Positions 1 through 9,125 are shown, numbered from the stretch's first letter. The stretch: DNA of 64,000 bases from Polluticoccus soli (GCF_029269745.1 NZ_JARJHT010000001.1:1984001-2048000); one strand, 5' to 3'. Numbers and translations are program-made. The notes: generated from the sequence alone by a model not told the origin.

Positions 1-1581
1 GGCATAATGGCGCGCTATGGGTCTGCTGCCATACGAGGCCATGGTATCCCCGAAGCTATGGAGCAGGTGCTGGTCAATGAAAGCCGCATCAAACCTGCTA
101 TTACTTTTCTTAAGCCGTTGTCTGCTGCTATTTCCATCGGTACAGGTGGGCCATTTGGAGCCGAGGGCCCGATCATTGCAACGGGCGGCGCTTTTGGTTC
201 TCTTACCGGGCAAATAAGGCGCGTTACTGCCAACGAGCGCAAGGTATTGCTTGCAGCAGGCGCTACAGCAGGTATGTCGGCGATATTTGGCACCCCTGTC
301 GCTGCAGTGTTGCTTGCTATAGAATTATTGTTGTTCGAATTTTCTCCGCGTTCTATCATACCGGTTGCACTGGCCTGTGTTACAGGATCAGCCATGCACT
401 ATGCCATATTTGGTACAGAGCCGGTATTTCCTATGCTGGCCATTCCGGAACCCGATGGTATAGCAATGGTTACCTACGTGGTTTTGGGTGCATTGGTTGG
501 TGTGGCTGCATCGTTTGTGTCAAAAGCAGTTTATGCGGTGGAAGACCTGTTTGAGCACCTGCCGATACATTGGATGTGGTGGCCTGCTATAGGAGCCATT
601 GCTGTCGGAGTCGTAGGGTATTTTGCACCCCTTACGCTAGGCGTTGGTTATAGCAACATCACCTATATGCTTTCAGGCAATGTTCCGGTGACCATTATGT
701 TGTCACTATGCCTGTTGAAATTCACCTCCTGGGTTATATCATTGGGTAGTGGTACATCGGGAGGTACGCTTGCGCCCTTACTTACCATCGGTGGTGCTTT
801 GGGTGGACTACTCGGCGTAGCAACACTTGCGGCAATGCCAGGCAGCAACATCAATATCGCTACCTGTGTTTTGATAGGCATGGCTGCGATGTTCGCGGGA
901 GCGTCGCGTGCATTGCTTACTTCTGTTGTGTTTGCTCTTGAGACCACCATGCAGCCGCATGGACTATTGCCGTTACTGGGCGCTTGTACAGCTTCTTACT
1001 TCGTCTCGTTCTTCTTAATGAAAGGCAGCATCATGACCGAGAAAATAGAACGCCGCGGAGTATTCGCACCTAACTCGTATGAGCCGGATATACTGCAGAA
1101 AGTGAACGTGAAGCAAGTATATAGCGAGGATGTTAATGTTCTACTGAACACAAATACGTTGAAGCAAGTACGCGAATGGATAAAAGAAAGAGCAACCGAA
1201 GGCGAACCCGCTATGGCTTTTATAGTTGTAGATGAAAATGGAAGGTTGACAGGCATCGCACAACGCGCAGATATCTTCAATAAAAACCTACCCGATGATA
1301 TGGTTGTGCAGGAACTCGCGCAGAAGGCTGCTCCGCATGTTTATCCTGAAAACAGGTTGAGCCTTGCAGTGGATATGATGGATAAATACACCTGCGATAT
1401 TTTGCCGGTAGTAAAACATGGAGCAGCAAAACAGGTACTAGGTGTGCTGACGCACAAAGAGATATTTATGGCCTACAGGCTGCGCCGCGATGAGAATGAA
1501 TTATACAAGCGCGCGATCTCAATAAAGCGCAGTGGTATAAAGATCATCCTGAGAGGGAAGCAGTTGCTTAATAGGGATTAG
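1..1581 (+). CDS. ClC-family chloride channel/transporter with C-terminal CBS domains, 5'-truncated by the window edge
   Basis: The reading frame is open to base 1, and the first in-frame ATG (base 7) already lies inside the conserved core, so the true start is upstream of the window. Visible ClC signatures are GHGIPEA near the start, a GPFGAEGP anion-path motif around residue 50, and GSGTSGG near residue 250. Roughly ten hydrophobic segments follow one another to about residue 340. The last 170 residues are soluble and match a pair of CBS nucleotide-sensing modules. Family members move chloride, sometimes fluoride, as channels or H+ antiporters in the inner membrane. The ion is not decidable here. 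A strong terminator follows. Confidence 0.9.
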   Translation, partial: GIMARYGSAAIRGHGIPEAMEQVLVNESRIKPAITFLKPLSAAISIGTGGPFGAEGPIIATGGAFGSLTGQIRRVTANERKVLLAAGATAGMSAIFGTPVAAVLLAIELLLFEFSPRSIIPVALACVTGSAMHYAIFGTEPVFPMLAIPEPDGIAMVTYVVLGALVGVAASFVSKAVYAVEDLFEHLPIHWMWWPAIGAIAVGVVGYFAPLTLGVGYSNITYMLSGNVPVTIMLSLCLLKFTSWVISLGSGTSGGTLAPLLTIGGALGGLLGVATLAAMPGSNINIATCVLIGMAAMFAGASRALLTSVVFALETTMQPHGLLPLLGACTASYFVSFFLMKGSIMTEKIERRGVFAPNSYEPDILQKVNVKQVYSEDVNVLLNTNTLKQVREWIKERATEGEPAMAFIVVDENGRLTGIAQRADIFNKNLPDDMVVQELAQKAAPHVYPENRLSLAVDMMDKYTCDILPVVKHGAAKQVLGVLTHKEIFMAYRLRRDENELYKRAISIKRSGIKIILRGKQLLNRD

Positions 1582-1601
1582 TTTTGTCAAAACATGCTAA
1601 C

Positions 1602-1635
1602 AAAAAAGGCTGCATCTATTGATGCAGCCTTTTTT
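1602..1635. terminator. Bidirectional rho-independent terminator
   Basis: A perfect stem (A-run, GGCTGCATC, TATT loop, GATGCAGCC, T-run) sits between the convergent ClC and helicase genes. Its right arm overlaps the helicase stop codon by two bases. A-tracts and T-tracts on both sides let it work on either strand. Confidence 0.9.
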
Positions 1636-2899
1636 ATGAGGGTTTCTTGCCCGATCTGTGTTTATTAAAATGCCTTTGTGGTCGTTGTTGTGAAACAATG
1701 TTTGCATCTGTCCTCTTCACCACATCTTTGCCCTTAGGCAGTCGGATGTTCACCATGCCTGGTTCAGGCATTGGGTAGGGATGATCTTTGATCACCGGGA
1801 TCGTGAGGCCTATAAGCTTTTGGATCGCTTTCAGGTCATCAAATTCTTCCGATGTATCGCAAAACGAGATTGCTGTACCGCTTGCGCCGGCCCTTCCTGT
1901 TCGGCCTATACGGTGTACATATGTTTCGGGCACATTAGGCAGCTCATAGTTGATAACATGCGATAGCGCCTCGACATCAATACCACGCGCAGCAATATCG
2001 GTGGCAACCAATACGCGGGTAGCGCCTGATTTGAAATTGCCCAGCGCACGCTGGCGTGCACCCTGCGATTTATCGCCGTGTATGGCTTCGGCAGGCACAC
2101 CTGATTTGTGCAGGTCGCGTGCTACGCGATCGGCACCGTGTTTTGTACGGGTAAATACAAGAACGCTTTTTATGGCATCATTGCGAAGGATGGAAACCAG
2201 CAGTTTTTTCTTGTTCGATTTTTCTACGAACAACATGTACTGTTTGATCTTCTCCGCCGTAGACGAAACGGGAGTCACTTCTACTTTTTCCGGATTGACC
2301 AGGATCGTATCAGCCAGCTTTTGTATCTCTGGGGGCATGGTGGCCGAGAAGAACAATGTCTGCCTTTCTTTTGGCAGGCGCGCTACAACTCTTTTCACAT
2401 CATGAATAAAACCCATATCGAGCATCCTGTCGGCTTCATCCAACACGAATATTTCAATGTCATTAAGGTTGATGAATTTCTGGTCCATTAGGTCGAGCAG
2501 GCGGCCCGGGGTAGCTACCAGTATATCAATGCCGTCTTTCAGCGCTTTGGTTTGTGGTCCTTGTGGTACACCTCCAAATATCACAACATGTTTCAGCGGT
2601 AGTTTGCGGCCATAGGCTGCAATGCTTTCACCTATTTGTATAGCCAGCTCACGTGTCGGCGTCAGTATCAATGTTCTGATCTTTCGGTGGCCTTGTTGTG
2701 GGGCTTCGTTCAGCAATTGTAATATGGGAATCGAGAAAGCCGCTGTTTTACCGGTGCCGGTCTGGGCGCAACCCAACAGGTCTTTACCTGCCAGTGCTAT
2801 GGGAATTGCTTCCTGTTGAATAGGGGTTGGTGTGGTATATCCTTCTTGTTGCAATGCTTCCAATATGGGCGCAACAAGGTTTAAATCTTGAAATGTCAT
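1634..2899 (-). CDS. rhlE: DEAD-box ATP-dependent RNA helicase, RhlE type
   Basis: The protein is 421 residues and carries the complete DEAD-box motif set: Q motif in the first 30 residues, Walker A AQTGTGKT (45-52), PTREL (81-85), TPGR (130-133), DEAD (154-157), SAT (185-187), ARGID in the second RecA domain and HRIGRTGR (329-336). The short basic tail (last 40 residues) is typical of RhlE-like proteins, which remodel structured RNA during ribosome assembly, RNA decay or cold adaptation. The next gene upstream is another helicase, but the 136-bp gap with its own -7 box suggests separate transcription. RhlE versus another DEAD subfamily is inferred from length and tail. Confidence 0.93.
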   Translation of the reverse strand: MTFQDLNLVAPILEALQQEGYTTPTPIQQEAIPIALAGKDLLGCAQTGTGKTAAFSIPILQLLNEAPQQGHRKIRTLILTPTRELAIQIGESIAAYGRKLPLKHVVIFGGVPQGPQTKALKDGIDILVATPGRLLDLMDQKFINLNDIEIFVLDEADRMLDMGFIHDVKRVVARLPKERQTLFFSATMPPEIQKLADTILVNPEKVEVTPVSSTAEKIKQYMLFVEKSNKKKLLVSILRNDAIKSVLVFTRTKHGADRVARDLHKSGVPAEAIHGDKSQGARQRALGNFKSGATRVLVATDIAARGIDVEALSHVINYELPNVPETYVHRIGRTGRAGASGTAISFCDTSEEFDDLKAIQKLIGLTIPVIKDHPYPMPEPGMVNIRLPKGKDVVKRTDANIVSQQRPQRHFNKHRSGKKPS

Positions 2900-2958
2900 T
2901 GTTTCATTAATGAGCTGGGAAAACTAAAAGGTAGGAGACTCAGCGTGTATATAATTTG

Positions 2959-2966
2959 CAAAGATA
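2959..2966 (-). promoter_or_regulatory. Candidate -7 box (TATCTTTG) for the RhlE-type helicase
   Basis: The reverse strand reads TATCTTTG, a perfect fit to the Bacteroidota TAnnTTTG element, 60 nt before the start codon. No TTTG lies at the expected 19-21 nt spacing, so support is partial. The rest of 2900-3035 holds nothing else that I recognise. Confidence 0.4.
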
Positions 2967-3035
2967 CGAAAACGCAGCCAGCTGCAGGCTTGCTGATATG
3001 TTAAAACGCTTTATGGACAGCCATTTAGGCAGAAA

Positions 3036-4373
3036 TTACCTCGCTACCTCGATCCTCACCTTCTTACCTTTGATCTTTTCGGGTTTGATAAGGTGCAGGG
3101 TATTGGTGGCCTTGGAGCGTCGAATAGCTACAAATGAGAAAAAGTCTTTGACATCTATCAGCCCGATGTCTTCTTTTTTCAACTGTCCTTTATTGGACAG
3201 GAAGCCTACGATGTCGATCTTATTCACCTTGTCCTTTTTGCCAGCTGCAATAAAGAGTGTTACCCAATCTGGCTTGGCAGGAATGGGGCTGTTTTCTTTT
3301 AGTTGTATTTCCTCAACTTCTTCGGTGATGTATTCTGGCACTTTTTCCTCCTGCGACAGAATAAGTATGGCTGTACCGCTGGCATCCATACGTGCCGTAC
3401 GGCCATTGCGGTGGGTGAATATTTCCGCGGTGTGCGGCAGGTGGTAGTGGATGATGTAACGAATGTTGGGTATATCCAGGCCGCGTGCTGCAATGTCCGT
3501 GGTCACCAGGAAATTGACGCTGCCATTGCGGAATTTGCTAAGAGCGCTGTCGCGTTCACGCTGTTCCATCGCGCCGTGGTAAAACTCGTTGAGAATGCCT
3601 TTTTCGGTCAGCATCCTACTGGTACGCTCTACCGACTCGCGGTGGTTGCAGAAAATAATGCTCGACCTGTTGCCGATCGAACACAACAGCTCGAACAGGG
3701 TTTCGACCTTGTCCTTATCGGCCGATTGAATGGTTTTGATATCCAGTCCTGCGGATTCTTCATTTTTCAGGTGCAGGAAGTTGAGAATAGCATGTTCTTC
3801 CAGTCCTACAAATTCGGGTACCTCCACAGCTTCGGTGGCCGAAGTGAGTATACGTCGGTTGATATTGGGCAGCGAGCTGATGATGAATTCCATCTCTTCT
3901 GTGAAACCCATGTCCAACGATTTGTCGAATTCATCAAGTATCAGCGTTTCTATAGCATCGACAGTTATATTCTTACGGCGTATGTGATCACCCAGGCGGC
4001 CGGGCGTGCCCACGATGACAACAGGCGCCTCTACTAGGTTATTCTCTTCGGTCTCGCGTTTATGCCCACCATAGCAGCTTGTTATCTTCAGGCCAGTGCC
4101 CATAGATCGGAAAACCTGCTCTATTTGTTGCGCCAGCTCGCGCGAAGGCACCACGATCAGCGCCTGCGTTTTACGGGCTGCGGGGTCAAGCGATTCCAGC
4201 GCCGGCAGCAGAAAAGCCAGCGTCTTGCCAGATCCCGTAGCTGATAACAACACAATGTCGTTGTGCTTTTCGTGGGCTACGAGAGATGCTTCCTGCATTT
4301 CGTTGAGGGCATCGATCTTCAGGTTGGCCAGTATTTTGTCGAATGAGAATTTTTTCTGCTGCATGCCTCGCAA
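3036..4373 (-). CDS. DEAD-box-like RNA helicase with C-terminal DbpA RNA-binding domain; motif II is DEFD
   Basis: At 445 residues it has Walker A ATGSGKT (45-51), PSREL, TPGR, SAT (178-180) and ARGLD, followed by a C-terminal module (about residues 370-445) resembling the DbpA RNA-binding domain, which in E. coli DbpA recognises 23S rRNA hairpin 92. Motif II reads DEFD (147-150) rather than DEAD. The Mg-coordinating Asp-Glu pair is kept. The final conserved motif is HRNGRTAR instead of HRIGRTGR, so two core motifs are off-consensus. A role in large-subunit rRNA remodelling is inferred from the tail domain. ATG codons at codons 1 and 4 are both possible starts. Confidence 0.88.
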   Translation of the reverse strand: MRGMQQKKFSFDKILANLKIDALNEMQEASLVAHEKHNDIVLLSATGSGKTLAFLLPALESLDPAARKTQALIVVPSRELAQQIEQVFRSMGTGLKITSCYGGHKRETEENNLVEAPVVIVGTPGRLGDHIRRKNITVDAIETLILDEFDKSLDMGFTEEMEFIISSLPNINRRILTSATEAVEVPEFVGLEEHAILNFLHLKNEESAGLDIKTIQSADKDKVETLFELLCSIGNRSSIIFCNHRESVERTSRMLTEKGILNEFYHGAMEQRERDSALSKFRNGSVNFLVTTDIAARGLDIPNIRYIIHYHLPHTAEIFTHRNGRTARMDASGTAILILSQEEKVPEYITEEVEEIQLKENSPIPAKPDWVTLFIAAGKKDKVNKIDIVGFLSNKGQLKKEDIGLIDVKDFFSFVAIRRSKATNTLHLIKPEKIKGKKVRIEVAR

Positions 4374-4431
4374 AATTAGGCTTCTTTATCGGGACCACCC
4401 GTATTAAGTAGCTCAAAAACGAAAATCGTAT

Positions 4432-4439
4432 TATCTTTG
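4432..4439 (+). promoter_or_regulatory. Candidate -7 box (TATCTTTG) for tRNA-Pro
   Basis: TATCTTTG fits TAnnTTTG exactly and ends 16 nt before the mature tRNA 5' end. A TTTG -33 element at the usual spacing is not visible. Confidence 0.45.
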
Positions 4440-4455
4440 CCATCCCCAATCGGTT

Positions 4456-4532
4456 CGGGAAGTGGCGCAGCCCGGTAGCGCACTTGTATGGGGTGCAAGG
4501 GGTCGCAAGTTCGAATCTTGTCTTCCCGACCA
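4456..4532 (+). tRNA. tRNA-Pro (anticodon GGG)
   Basis: The 7-bp acceptor stem CGGGAAG/CTTCCCG pairs perfectly. The anticodon stem CTTGT/GCAAG encloses the loop ATGGGGT, whose T33 is followed by GGG, reading CCC/CCU proline codons. The T-arm has the GTTCGAATC core. The discriminator A and an encoded CCA end the gene at 4532. A hairpin terminator follows within 6 nt. Confidence 0.96.
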
Positions 4533-4537
4533 AACGA

Positions 4538-4565
4538 AAGCTCGGCAGTAATGCCGGGCTTTTTT
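4538..4565 (+). terminator. Rho-independent terminator of tRNA-Pro
   Basis: Stem AAGCTCGGCA / TGCCGGGCTT (one G-T pair) with a GTAA loop, followed by a T-run. It covers the upstream ATG at 4564, which argues for the later start of the next gene. Confidence 0.85.
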
Positions 4566-4605
4566 GTTTTCGAAAAACAGGCAACCTATTTTTGAACCTC
4601 CCAAT

Positions 4606-5400
4606 ATGGCAACCAGGCAACCAGAACTCAGAACTGTCAACGTTACCCGTTATGTAACGCCGCTGCGCGAAGGTGGGTCGCTGCCTGCTATTGCCGAAGC
4701 TGACGATGACTTCCTGTATGTGCTTAAATTTCGTGGAGCGGGACAGGGACCCCGGGCGCTGATAGCGGAACTGATAGGTGGCGAGCTGGCACGGGCGCTT
4801 GGCCTAAAAATGCCGGAACTGGTATTTGCCAATCTCGATGCCGCTTTTGGGCGTACAGAGCCAGATGAGGAGATTCAAGACCTTCTGAAGGCAAGCGTAG
4901 GACTTAACCTTGCCGCGCATTACTTGCAAGGGGCTATTACCTACGATCCGGCAGTAACGACAATCGACACTGAATTAGCATCGAAAATTGTATGGCTGGA
5001 TTGCCTGCTGATGAACGTAGACCGCACCTGCCGCAACACCAATATGTTGATGTGGCACCGCGAGCTGTGGGTGATTGACCATGGTGCATCGCTGTACTTT
5101 CACCATTCATGGTCTGACTGGCAGGCCAAGGCCAAACTGCCGTTTATTTATGTGAAAGACCATGTACTGTTACCTCAGGCTGCTAACATGGAGGATGCTG
5201 ATAAGATATGTCACTCGTTAGTGAGCGCTGAGTTGATACGCGGCATTGTTGCGTTAATTCCCGATGAGTGGCTTACAGAATCGCCCTTCTCATCGCCGGA
5301 AGAACATAAAGCAGCCTACGCAGAATTTTTAGAGACCAGACTGGCTCATTCGGATATTTTTGTAAAAGAAGCACAACATGCAAGAGCAGCACTTATTTGA
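4606..5400 (+). CDS. HipA-like kinase family protein (HipA_2 type)
   Basis: This 264-residue protein resembles the stand-alone HipA-like kinase domain rather than full HipA. An N-terminal lobe with a VLKF core is followed by a helical lobe carrying NVDRTCRNTNM, equivalent to the HipA catalytic-loop D-R-x-x-x-N pattern, and VIDHGASLYF, equivalent to the metal-binding D-x-G motif. Both suggest a live ATP-dependent kinase. I placed the start at 4606, because the earlier in-frame ATG lies in the tRNA terminator. The next gene, a DUF3037 protein, overlaps it by 23 bp, and I recall this pairing from other genomes. There is no HipB-like antitoxin, and the substrate is unknown. Confidence 0.8.
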   Translation: MATRQPELRTVNVTRYVTPLREGGSLPAIAEADDDFLYVLKFRGAGQGPRALIAELIGGELARALGLKMPELVFANLDAAFGRTEPDEEIQDLLKASVGLNLAAHYLQGAITYDPAVTTIDTELASKIVWLDCLLMNVDRTCRNTNMLMWHRELWVIDHGASLYFHHSWSDWQAKAKLPFIYVKDHVLLPQAANMEDADKICHSLVSAELIRGIVALIPDEWLTESPFSSPEEHKAAYAEFLETRLAHSDIFVKEAQHARAALI

Positions 5401-5761
5401 ATACGCCGTCATCCGCGTAGTTCCGCGGGTAGAACGTGAGGAATTCCTCAACGTAGGTGTAGTGTTGTATTGCGCCGGGCAGAAATTTCTGAGCTGCAGG
5501 TATATTGTAGACGAAGCAAAACTGAAAGCCTTTGGCTGCGAGCCCGACTGCGAGCAACTGAAACAATACCTTTCTGCTATGCAACGCATATGCGCCGGTA
5601 GTCCGGATTCCGGTCCTATTGGCAAATTGGGCATTGCAGAACGTTTTCGTTGGCTGACCGCTATCCGCAGTACGATAGTGCAAACCTCAAGAGTGCACAC
5701 AGGTTTTTGTCACAATGCGGGAGATGAACTGGCGAAGCTGTTTGAGCAGCTGGTGATGTAG
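5378..5761 (+). CDS. DUF3037 family protein, partner of the HipA-like kinase
   Basis: A 127-residue protein with the DUF3037 layout: an opening strand EYAVIRVVPRVEREEFLNVG, a Cys-containing core, and a C-terminal part with GIAERFRWLTAIRS, then the short helix ending LFEQLVM. No catalytic motif or signal peptide is visible. It overlaps the end of the kinase gene by 23 bp, so the two are almost certainly translationally coupled and act together. Its function is not known to me. It may be a substrate, regulator or structural partner of the kinase. Confidence 0.78.
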   Translation: MQEQHLFEYAVIRVVPRVEREEFLNVGVVLYCAGQKFLSCRYIVDEAKLKAFGCEPDCEQLKQYLSAMQRICAGSPDSGPIGKLGIAERFRWLTAIRSTIVQTSRVHTGFCHNAGDELAKLFEQLVM

Positions 5762-5821
5762 GGGAGACCCAATTTCGGCTGGTACAATTTTATTGCCTCT
5801 AGTGTAATAATATCCAGCACT

Positions 5822-6523
5822 ATGGCATACGACTATCGAAACCATCCGCATCCCCGTTTCTCCAACTGGAGCGAAGACCCAAACTACCGCAATGAGCGCA
5901 GGGAAGGCCGCGGGCAAAATATAAGCGGCGATAATAACTACGGCATTGATAATGACCTTGATTACCGCTTTCGCGAGCAGTCATGGCGTCCTGATCTGCC
6001 GGCACACTATCCTTCTGAACCTCACCCCATCAATGCGGCCTTTGGCACCCGGATGGGCAATTTTGGCCAGATCATTTACGATCCTACATATGGCATCGAC
6101 AGCTTTGGCTACCACAATGATGTGAGAGGGCCCGGCTATTATCGTGATAATGTATCAGCAAGCAACCGTGAGGCTCCACAGGATCACCGGGGCAAAGGAC
6201 CTAAAAACTACCTACGTTCAGATGAGCGTATCAGTGAGGATATTAACGACCGGTTGCACGACGATCCCTATGTTGACGCCTCAAACATAGAGGTCGAGAT
6301 CGACAAAGCTGAAGTGATACTCAGTGGTACGGTTAACGATATCAATGCAAAACGCCGGGCGGCCTATTTGGCTGAGGAAGTGCGTGGTGTACGTAATGTG
6401 GAGAATCGCATCCGGGTGCGTAACGGAGACGAACAGGAATATAAATACCCAACGGCCACCACCACAGGCGGTGCAATTAATACGGACAGCAAAGCCGAGC
6501 GTGACCCGCGGGACAAAAAATAA
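5822..6523 (+). CDS. BON domain-containing protein with disordered N-terminal region
   Basis: Residues 1-130 are polar, rich in Asn, Tyr, Arg, Pro and Gly, and predicted disordered. Residues 132-200 form a BON domain, with the typical alternation of I/V residues, the VILSGTV strand and a final VRNVENRIRV strand. BON modules bind phospholipid or each other and usually sit in the periplasm, yet there is no signal peptide here. The organisation resembles stress-inducible BON proteins with long low-complexity leaders. A terminator follows 5 nt downstream, so it is a single-gene unit or the last gene after DUF3037. Confidence 0.8.
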   Translation: MAYDYRNHPHPRFSNWSEDPNYRNERREGRGQNISGDNNYGIDNDLDYRFREQSWRPDLPAHYPSEPHPINAAFGTRMGNFGQIIYDPTYGIDSFGYHNDVRGPGYYRDNVSASNREAPQDHRGKGPKNYLRSDERISEDINDRLHDDPYVDASNIEVEIDKAEVILSGTVNDINAKRRAAYLAEEVRGVRNVENRIRVRNGDEQEYKYPTATTTGGAINTDSKAERDPRDKK

Positions 6524-6527
6524 TCTG

Positions 6528-6563
6528 ATAATAAAGCCTTTAGTATTCTAAAGGCTTTATTAT
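6528..6563. terminator. Rho-independent terminator
   Basis: An AT-flanked perfect stem AATAAAGCCTTTAG / CTAAAGGCTTTATT with a TATT loop. Its outer AATAAAGCC arms match the terminator at 9632. Confidence 0.85.
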
Positions 6564-6587
6564 TTCGTAACTTCAAAACGAAGGTAA

Positions 6588-7235
6588 ATGAGTATGAAAA
6601 GGATATTATTGTTGGTTTCTATTTGTTATTCGATGGTCTCTACTGCGCACCAGCATAATTGGGAATTGAAAAAGCAGGACGGTGCGCTTAAAATATATAC
6701 CGGTACAGCCGAAGTGTCTAAGGTAAAGGCACTCAAGGTTGAATACATACTGAATGCATCCTTGTCAACATTTGCTGCAACCTTGCTGGATGTTGAGGGG
6801 CAGGCTGCATGGGTGTATAGCACTAAGTCGTCTTCGCTGCTGAAGAGAGTAAATGACAGCGAGTTTATCGCTTATTCTGAAAAGGTGATGCCTACGCCGT
6901 TCTCTAACCGCGACCTGATCACTAAGGTGCACATGCACCAGGATCCTGCGACAAAAGTTCTAACCATTAATGTATTGGGGTTGCCCAACTATATTCCTGA
7001 AAAGGATGGGCTGGTGCGCGTACCTATGGCAAGAGCGCGTTGGACGCTTACGCCAATTAGTAGTAACCAGGTAAAGGTAGAATACATTGCAGAGGCTGAG
7101 CCTGGAGGCTCTATACCTGCATGGGTTGCCAATCTCTTCCTGCTAAAAGGGCCTACAGAAAGCTTCAAACGACTGAGCGCAATAGTGCAGCAGCCCAAAT
7201 ACAGGAATGCTACCGTAAGTTTTATAGAAAACTAG
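6588..7235 (+). CDS. Exported START-domain lipid-binding protein
   Basis: The 215-residue product opens with a signal peptide ([20 protein letters not shown], cleavage near residue 20). The rest matches the START fold: [15 protein letters not shown], a central FSNRDL motif (the START FxxRD signature) near residue 105, and a C-terminal helix over [13 protein letters not shown]. Related bacterial proteins bind a hydrophobic ligand in the cavity, but the ligand is unknown. ATG codons 1 and 3 could both start it. It converges on folE, and the two stop codons overlap. Confidence 0.83.
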   Translation: MSMKRILLLVSICYSMVSTAHQHNWELKKQDGALKIYTGTAEVSKVKALKVEYILNASLSTFAATLLDVEGQAAWVYSTKSSSLLKRVNDSEFIAYSEKVMPTPFSNRDLITKVHMHQDPATKVLTINVLGLPNYIPEKDGLVRVPMARARWTLTPISSNQVKVEYIAEAEPGGSIPAWVANLFLLKGPTESFKRLSAIVQQPKYRNATVSFIEN

Positions 7236-7828
7236 TTCAGCTTCGCTGTTATCAGCCTCAGAAATTCTGAGCGTGTTTCGTTCATTTCAAACTGGCCACT
7301 GAAAGCTGAAGTTGTTGTAACGCTATTCTGCTTAGATACACCACGCATCATCATGCACAGGTGTTGCGCTTCGATAACTACTGCCACACCTAATGGATTC
7401 AGTGTTTCCTGTATCACATCCAGTATCTGGTGCGTCATGCGCTCCTGCACCTGCAGGCGGCGGGCATAAGTATCTACTACGCGTGCTATCTTGCTGAGGC
7501 CTGTGATGTATCCATTGGGTATATAAGCAACATGTGCTTTCCCGAAGAACGGCAGCATATGGTGCTCGCACATAGAGTAAAGTTCGATATCCTTTACGAT
7601 CACCATTTCGCTATACGACTCATGGAACTTGGCTTGTTCCAGGATAGCTTTCGCGTCGGTTTTATAGCCCTGCGTGATATACAGCATGGCTTTGGCAATA
7701 CGCTCTGGCGTTTTCAGCAGGCCTTCGCGTTCTGCGTCTTCACCTAAATTTTCAATGATGGAACGGTAATGTTCCTTCATATTGTCAATTGTCTCTTCGT
7801 GAAAATGCTCAGTCTTTTTGTATGCCAC
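7232..7828 (-). CDS. folE: GTP cyclohydrolase I
   Basis: FolE converts GTP to 7,8-dihydroneopterin triphosphate, the entry to folate, biopterin and 7-deazapurine synthesis. The 198-residue length is normal. The zinc ligands are visible as Cys87 and His90 in [10 protein letters not shown] and Cys158 in QHLCMMMRG. The [25 protein letters not shown] block builds the active site. It lies 28 bp downstream of queD on the same strand, so the two are probably one operon from the queD promoter. The stop codon overlaps that of the START gene. Confidence 0.97.
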   Translation of the reverse strand: MAYKKTEHFHEETIDNMKEHYRSIIENLGEDAEREGLLKTPERIAKAMLYITQGYKTDAKAILEQAKFHESYSEMVIVKDIELYSMCEHHMLPFFGKAHVAYIPNGYITGLSKIARVVDTYARRLQVQERMTHQILDVIQETLNPLGVAVVIEAQHLCMMMRGVSKQNSVTTTSAFSGQFEMNETRSEFLRLITAKLN

Positions 7829-7856
7829 CGGATATCAGATTATAGATTAGTAAGGA

Positions 7857-8267
7857 CTAGCCGAAATATTCGACATATATGCGAGGGGTTTCATACAACT
7901 TCACGCAATGAAGCTGCGCCCCCTGTTTCTCGATGTGTGGTTTCAGCTCGTTCCAGATACCAATAGCAAAATTCTCAGCGCTGGTCAGCTTGCCGGTCAT
8001 GAAATCAACGTCCAAATTCAGGTTACGATGGTCAACGCGTTCTACGATCACGTCTTTTATCAGGTCGCCCAAGGTCTTTGCGTTGAAGATGAAACCGGTC
8101 TCTGGATGGGGATTGCCTTTAACGGTTAGGTGCAGTTCATAATTGTGGCCGTGCCAATTGGCATTAGCGCACTTTCCAAACACTTCACGATTTTGATCTT
8201 CGCTCCAGTTCTCGTTATACAGTCGGTGGGCAGCATTAAAATGTTCCACACGTGTCAGGTAAACCAT
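7857..8267 (-). CDS. queD: 6-pyruvoyl-tetrahydropterin synthase / 6-carboxytetrahydropterin synthase (QueD family)
   Basis: A 136-residue T-fold enzyme acting on dihydroneopterin triphosphate. The zinc histidines are His14 (HFNAAHRL), His39 and His41 (WHGHNY), and the catalytic Cys33 lies in GKCANANWHGH. The choice between QueD (queuosine route) and PTPS (tetrahydrobiopterin route) cannot be settled from motifs. No queC, queE or sepiapterin reductase gene lies nearby. It precedes folE, which makes the shared substrate, so the operon couples two successive steps. Confidence 0.9.
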   Translation of the reverse strand: MVYLTRVEHFNAAHRLYNENWSEDQNREVFGKCANANWHGHNYELHLTVKGNPHPETGFIFNAKTLGDLIKDVIVERVDHRNLNLDVDFMTGKLTSAENFAIGIWNELKPHIEKQGAQLHCVKLYETPRIYVEYFG

Positions 8268-8284
8268 TTTCTTGAATTATCGTG

Positions 8285-8316
8285 CAAAATTAGCTTTACA
8301 TAATGGTTTGGACAAA
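8285..8316 (-). promoter_or_regulatory. Bacteroidota-type promoter for queD-folE
   Basis: On the reverse strand TTTG (8316-8313), a 20-nt spacer and TAATTTTG (8292-8285) fit the TTTG/TAnnTTTG consensus. The predicted leader to the queD ATG at 8267 is only about 14 nt. Confidence 0.72.
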
Positions 8317-8334
8317 AATGCGCTATTTTGTAGT

Positions 8335-9009
8335 ATGAATATCCTGCTCGCAGCAGCCACAGAAGCCGAAATAGCCCCATCGATACAACAAATAGCAACC
8401 AGCTGGCAACAGGTGGACCCGAGGGTTTTCCAGCGGCAGGGCAAGAGGCTGACGGTTTGCATTACGGGTGTTGGTATGATGGCAACTGCCTACCATTTGG
8501 CCAAAGCTTGCTCAGCGACCCGCTTCGATATGGCCCTGCAGGCGGGCATTGGAGGGGCTTTTCACAGGCAGATAAACCTCGGGGATCTCGTTTTTGTGCG
8601 TTCTGAACAGCTGGGCGACCTCGGCGCTGAGGATGGCGAAGCTTACCTGGACATTTTCGAATTGGGTCTTTTGCAGCACAATGAGCTGCCGTTTACGGGA
8701 GGACGTCTGGCGGCTCCCACTGCGGATTTCCATAAGTTAATAGACCTCCCACCGGTAGATGGCCTTACAGTAAACATGGTGAGTGGTAACGAGGCATCGA
8801 TCATCAGGCTGGCCGAGCGGTACCAGTGCGGGGTGGAGAGCATGGAGGGCGCTGCCTTCCATTATGTATGCCTGCAAGAGGGCATACCCTTTGCCCAGGT
8901 GCGCGCAATTTCCAACTACATCGAGCGCCGCAACCGCGCCAACTGGAAAATAGGCGATGCAATTACCAATCTTAATAGCTGGCTGGTGTCATTTGTCGGG
9001 CGCCTGTAA
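8335..9009 (+). CDS. mqnB: Futalosine hydrolase
   Basis: This nucleosidase releases hypoxanthine from futalosine to give dehypoxanthine futalosine in the futalosine route to menaquinone. The 224-residue product has the purine-nucleoside phosphorylase/MTAN fold: an opening strand MNILLAAATEAEIAP, GVGMMATAYHLA, QAGIGGAFHR, and a substrate-site block ESMEGAAFHYVC with EGIPFAQVRAISNYIERR. I chose the ATG at 8335 because it starts right at the first conserved strand; the upstream ATG at 8272 adds residues lying in the queD promoter region. It is divergent from queD. Confidence 0.9.
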   Translation: MNILLAAATEAEIAPSIQQIATSWQQVDPRVFQRQGKRLTVCITGVGMMATAYHLAKACSATRFDMALQAGIGGAFHRQINLGDLVFVRSEQLGDLGAEDGEAYLDIFELGLLQHNELPFTGGRLAAPTADFHKLIDLPPVDGLTVNMVSGNEASIIRLAERYQCGVESMEGAAFHYVCLQEGIPFAQVRAISNYIERRNRANWKIGDAITNLNSWLVSFVGRL

Positions 9010-9125
9010 GAAAATGACAAAAACCATTAAATGTTGGATAAAATAATGCGTTGTGTGTTGGAATTGTAGGAAATTGCTATATCTTGTGTCCCATTCATTT
9101 ATAACTCATTAGTGTGGCCAATTAA

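Noticed and set aside
3303-4037. Open frame (244 codons) antisense to the DbpA-like helicase
   Set aside because: It overlaps conserved helicase motifs on the other strand; no domain.
4456-5761. Genomic island inserted at tRNA-Pro
   Set aside because: No integrase, no repeat of the tRNA 3' end and no change in neighbouring gene type was found.
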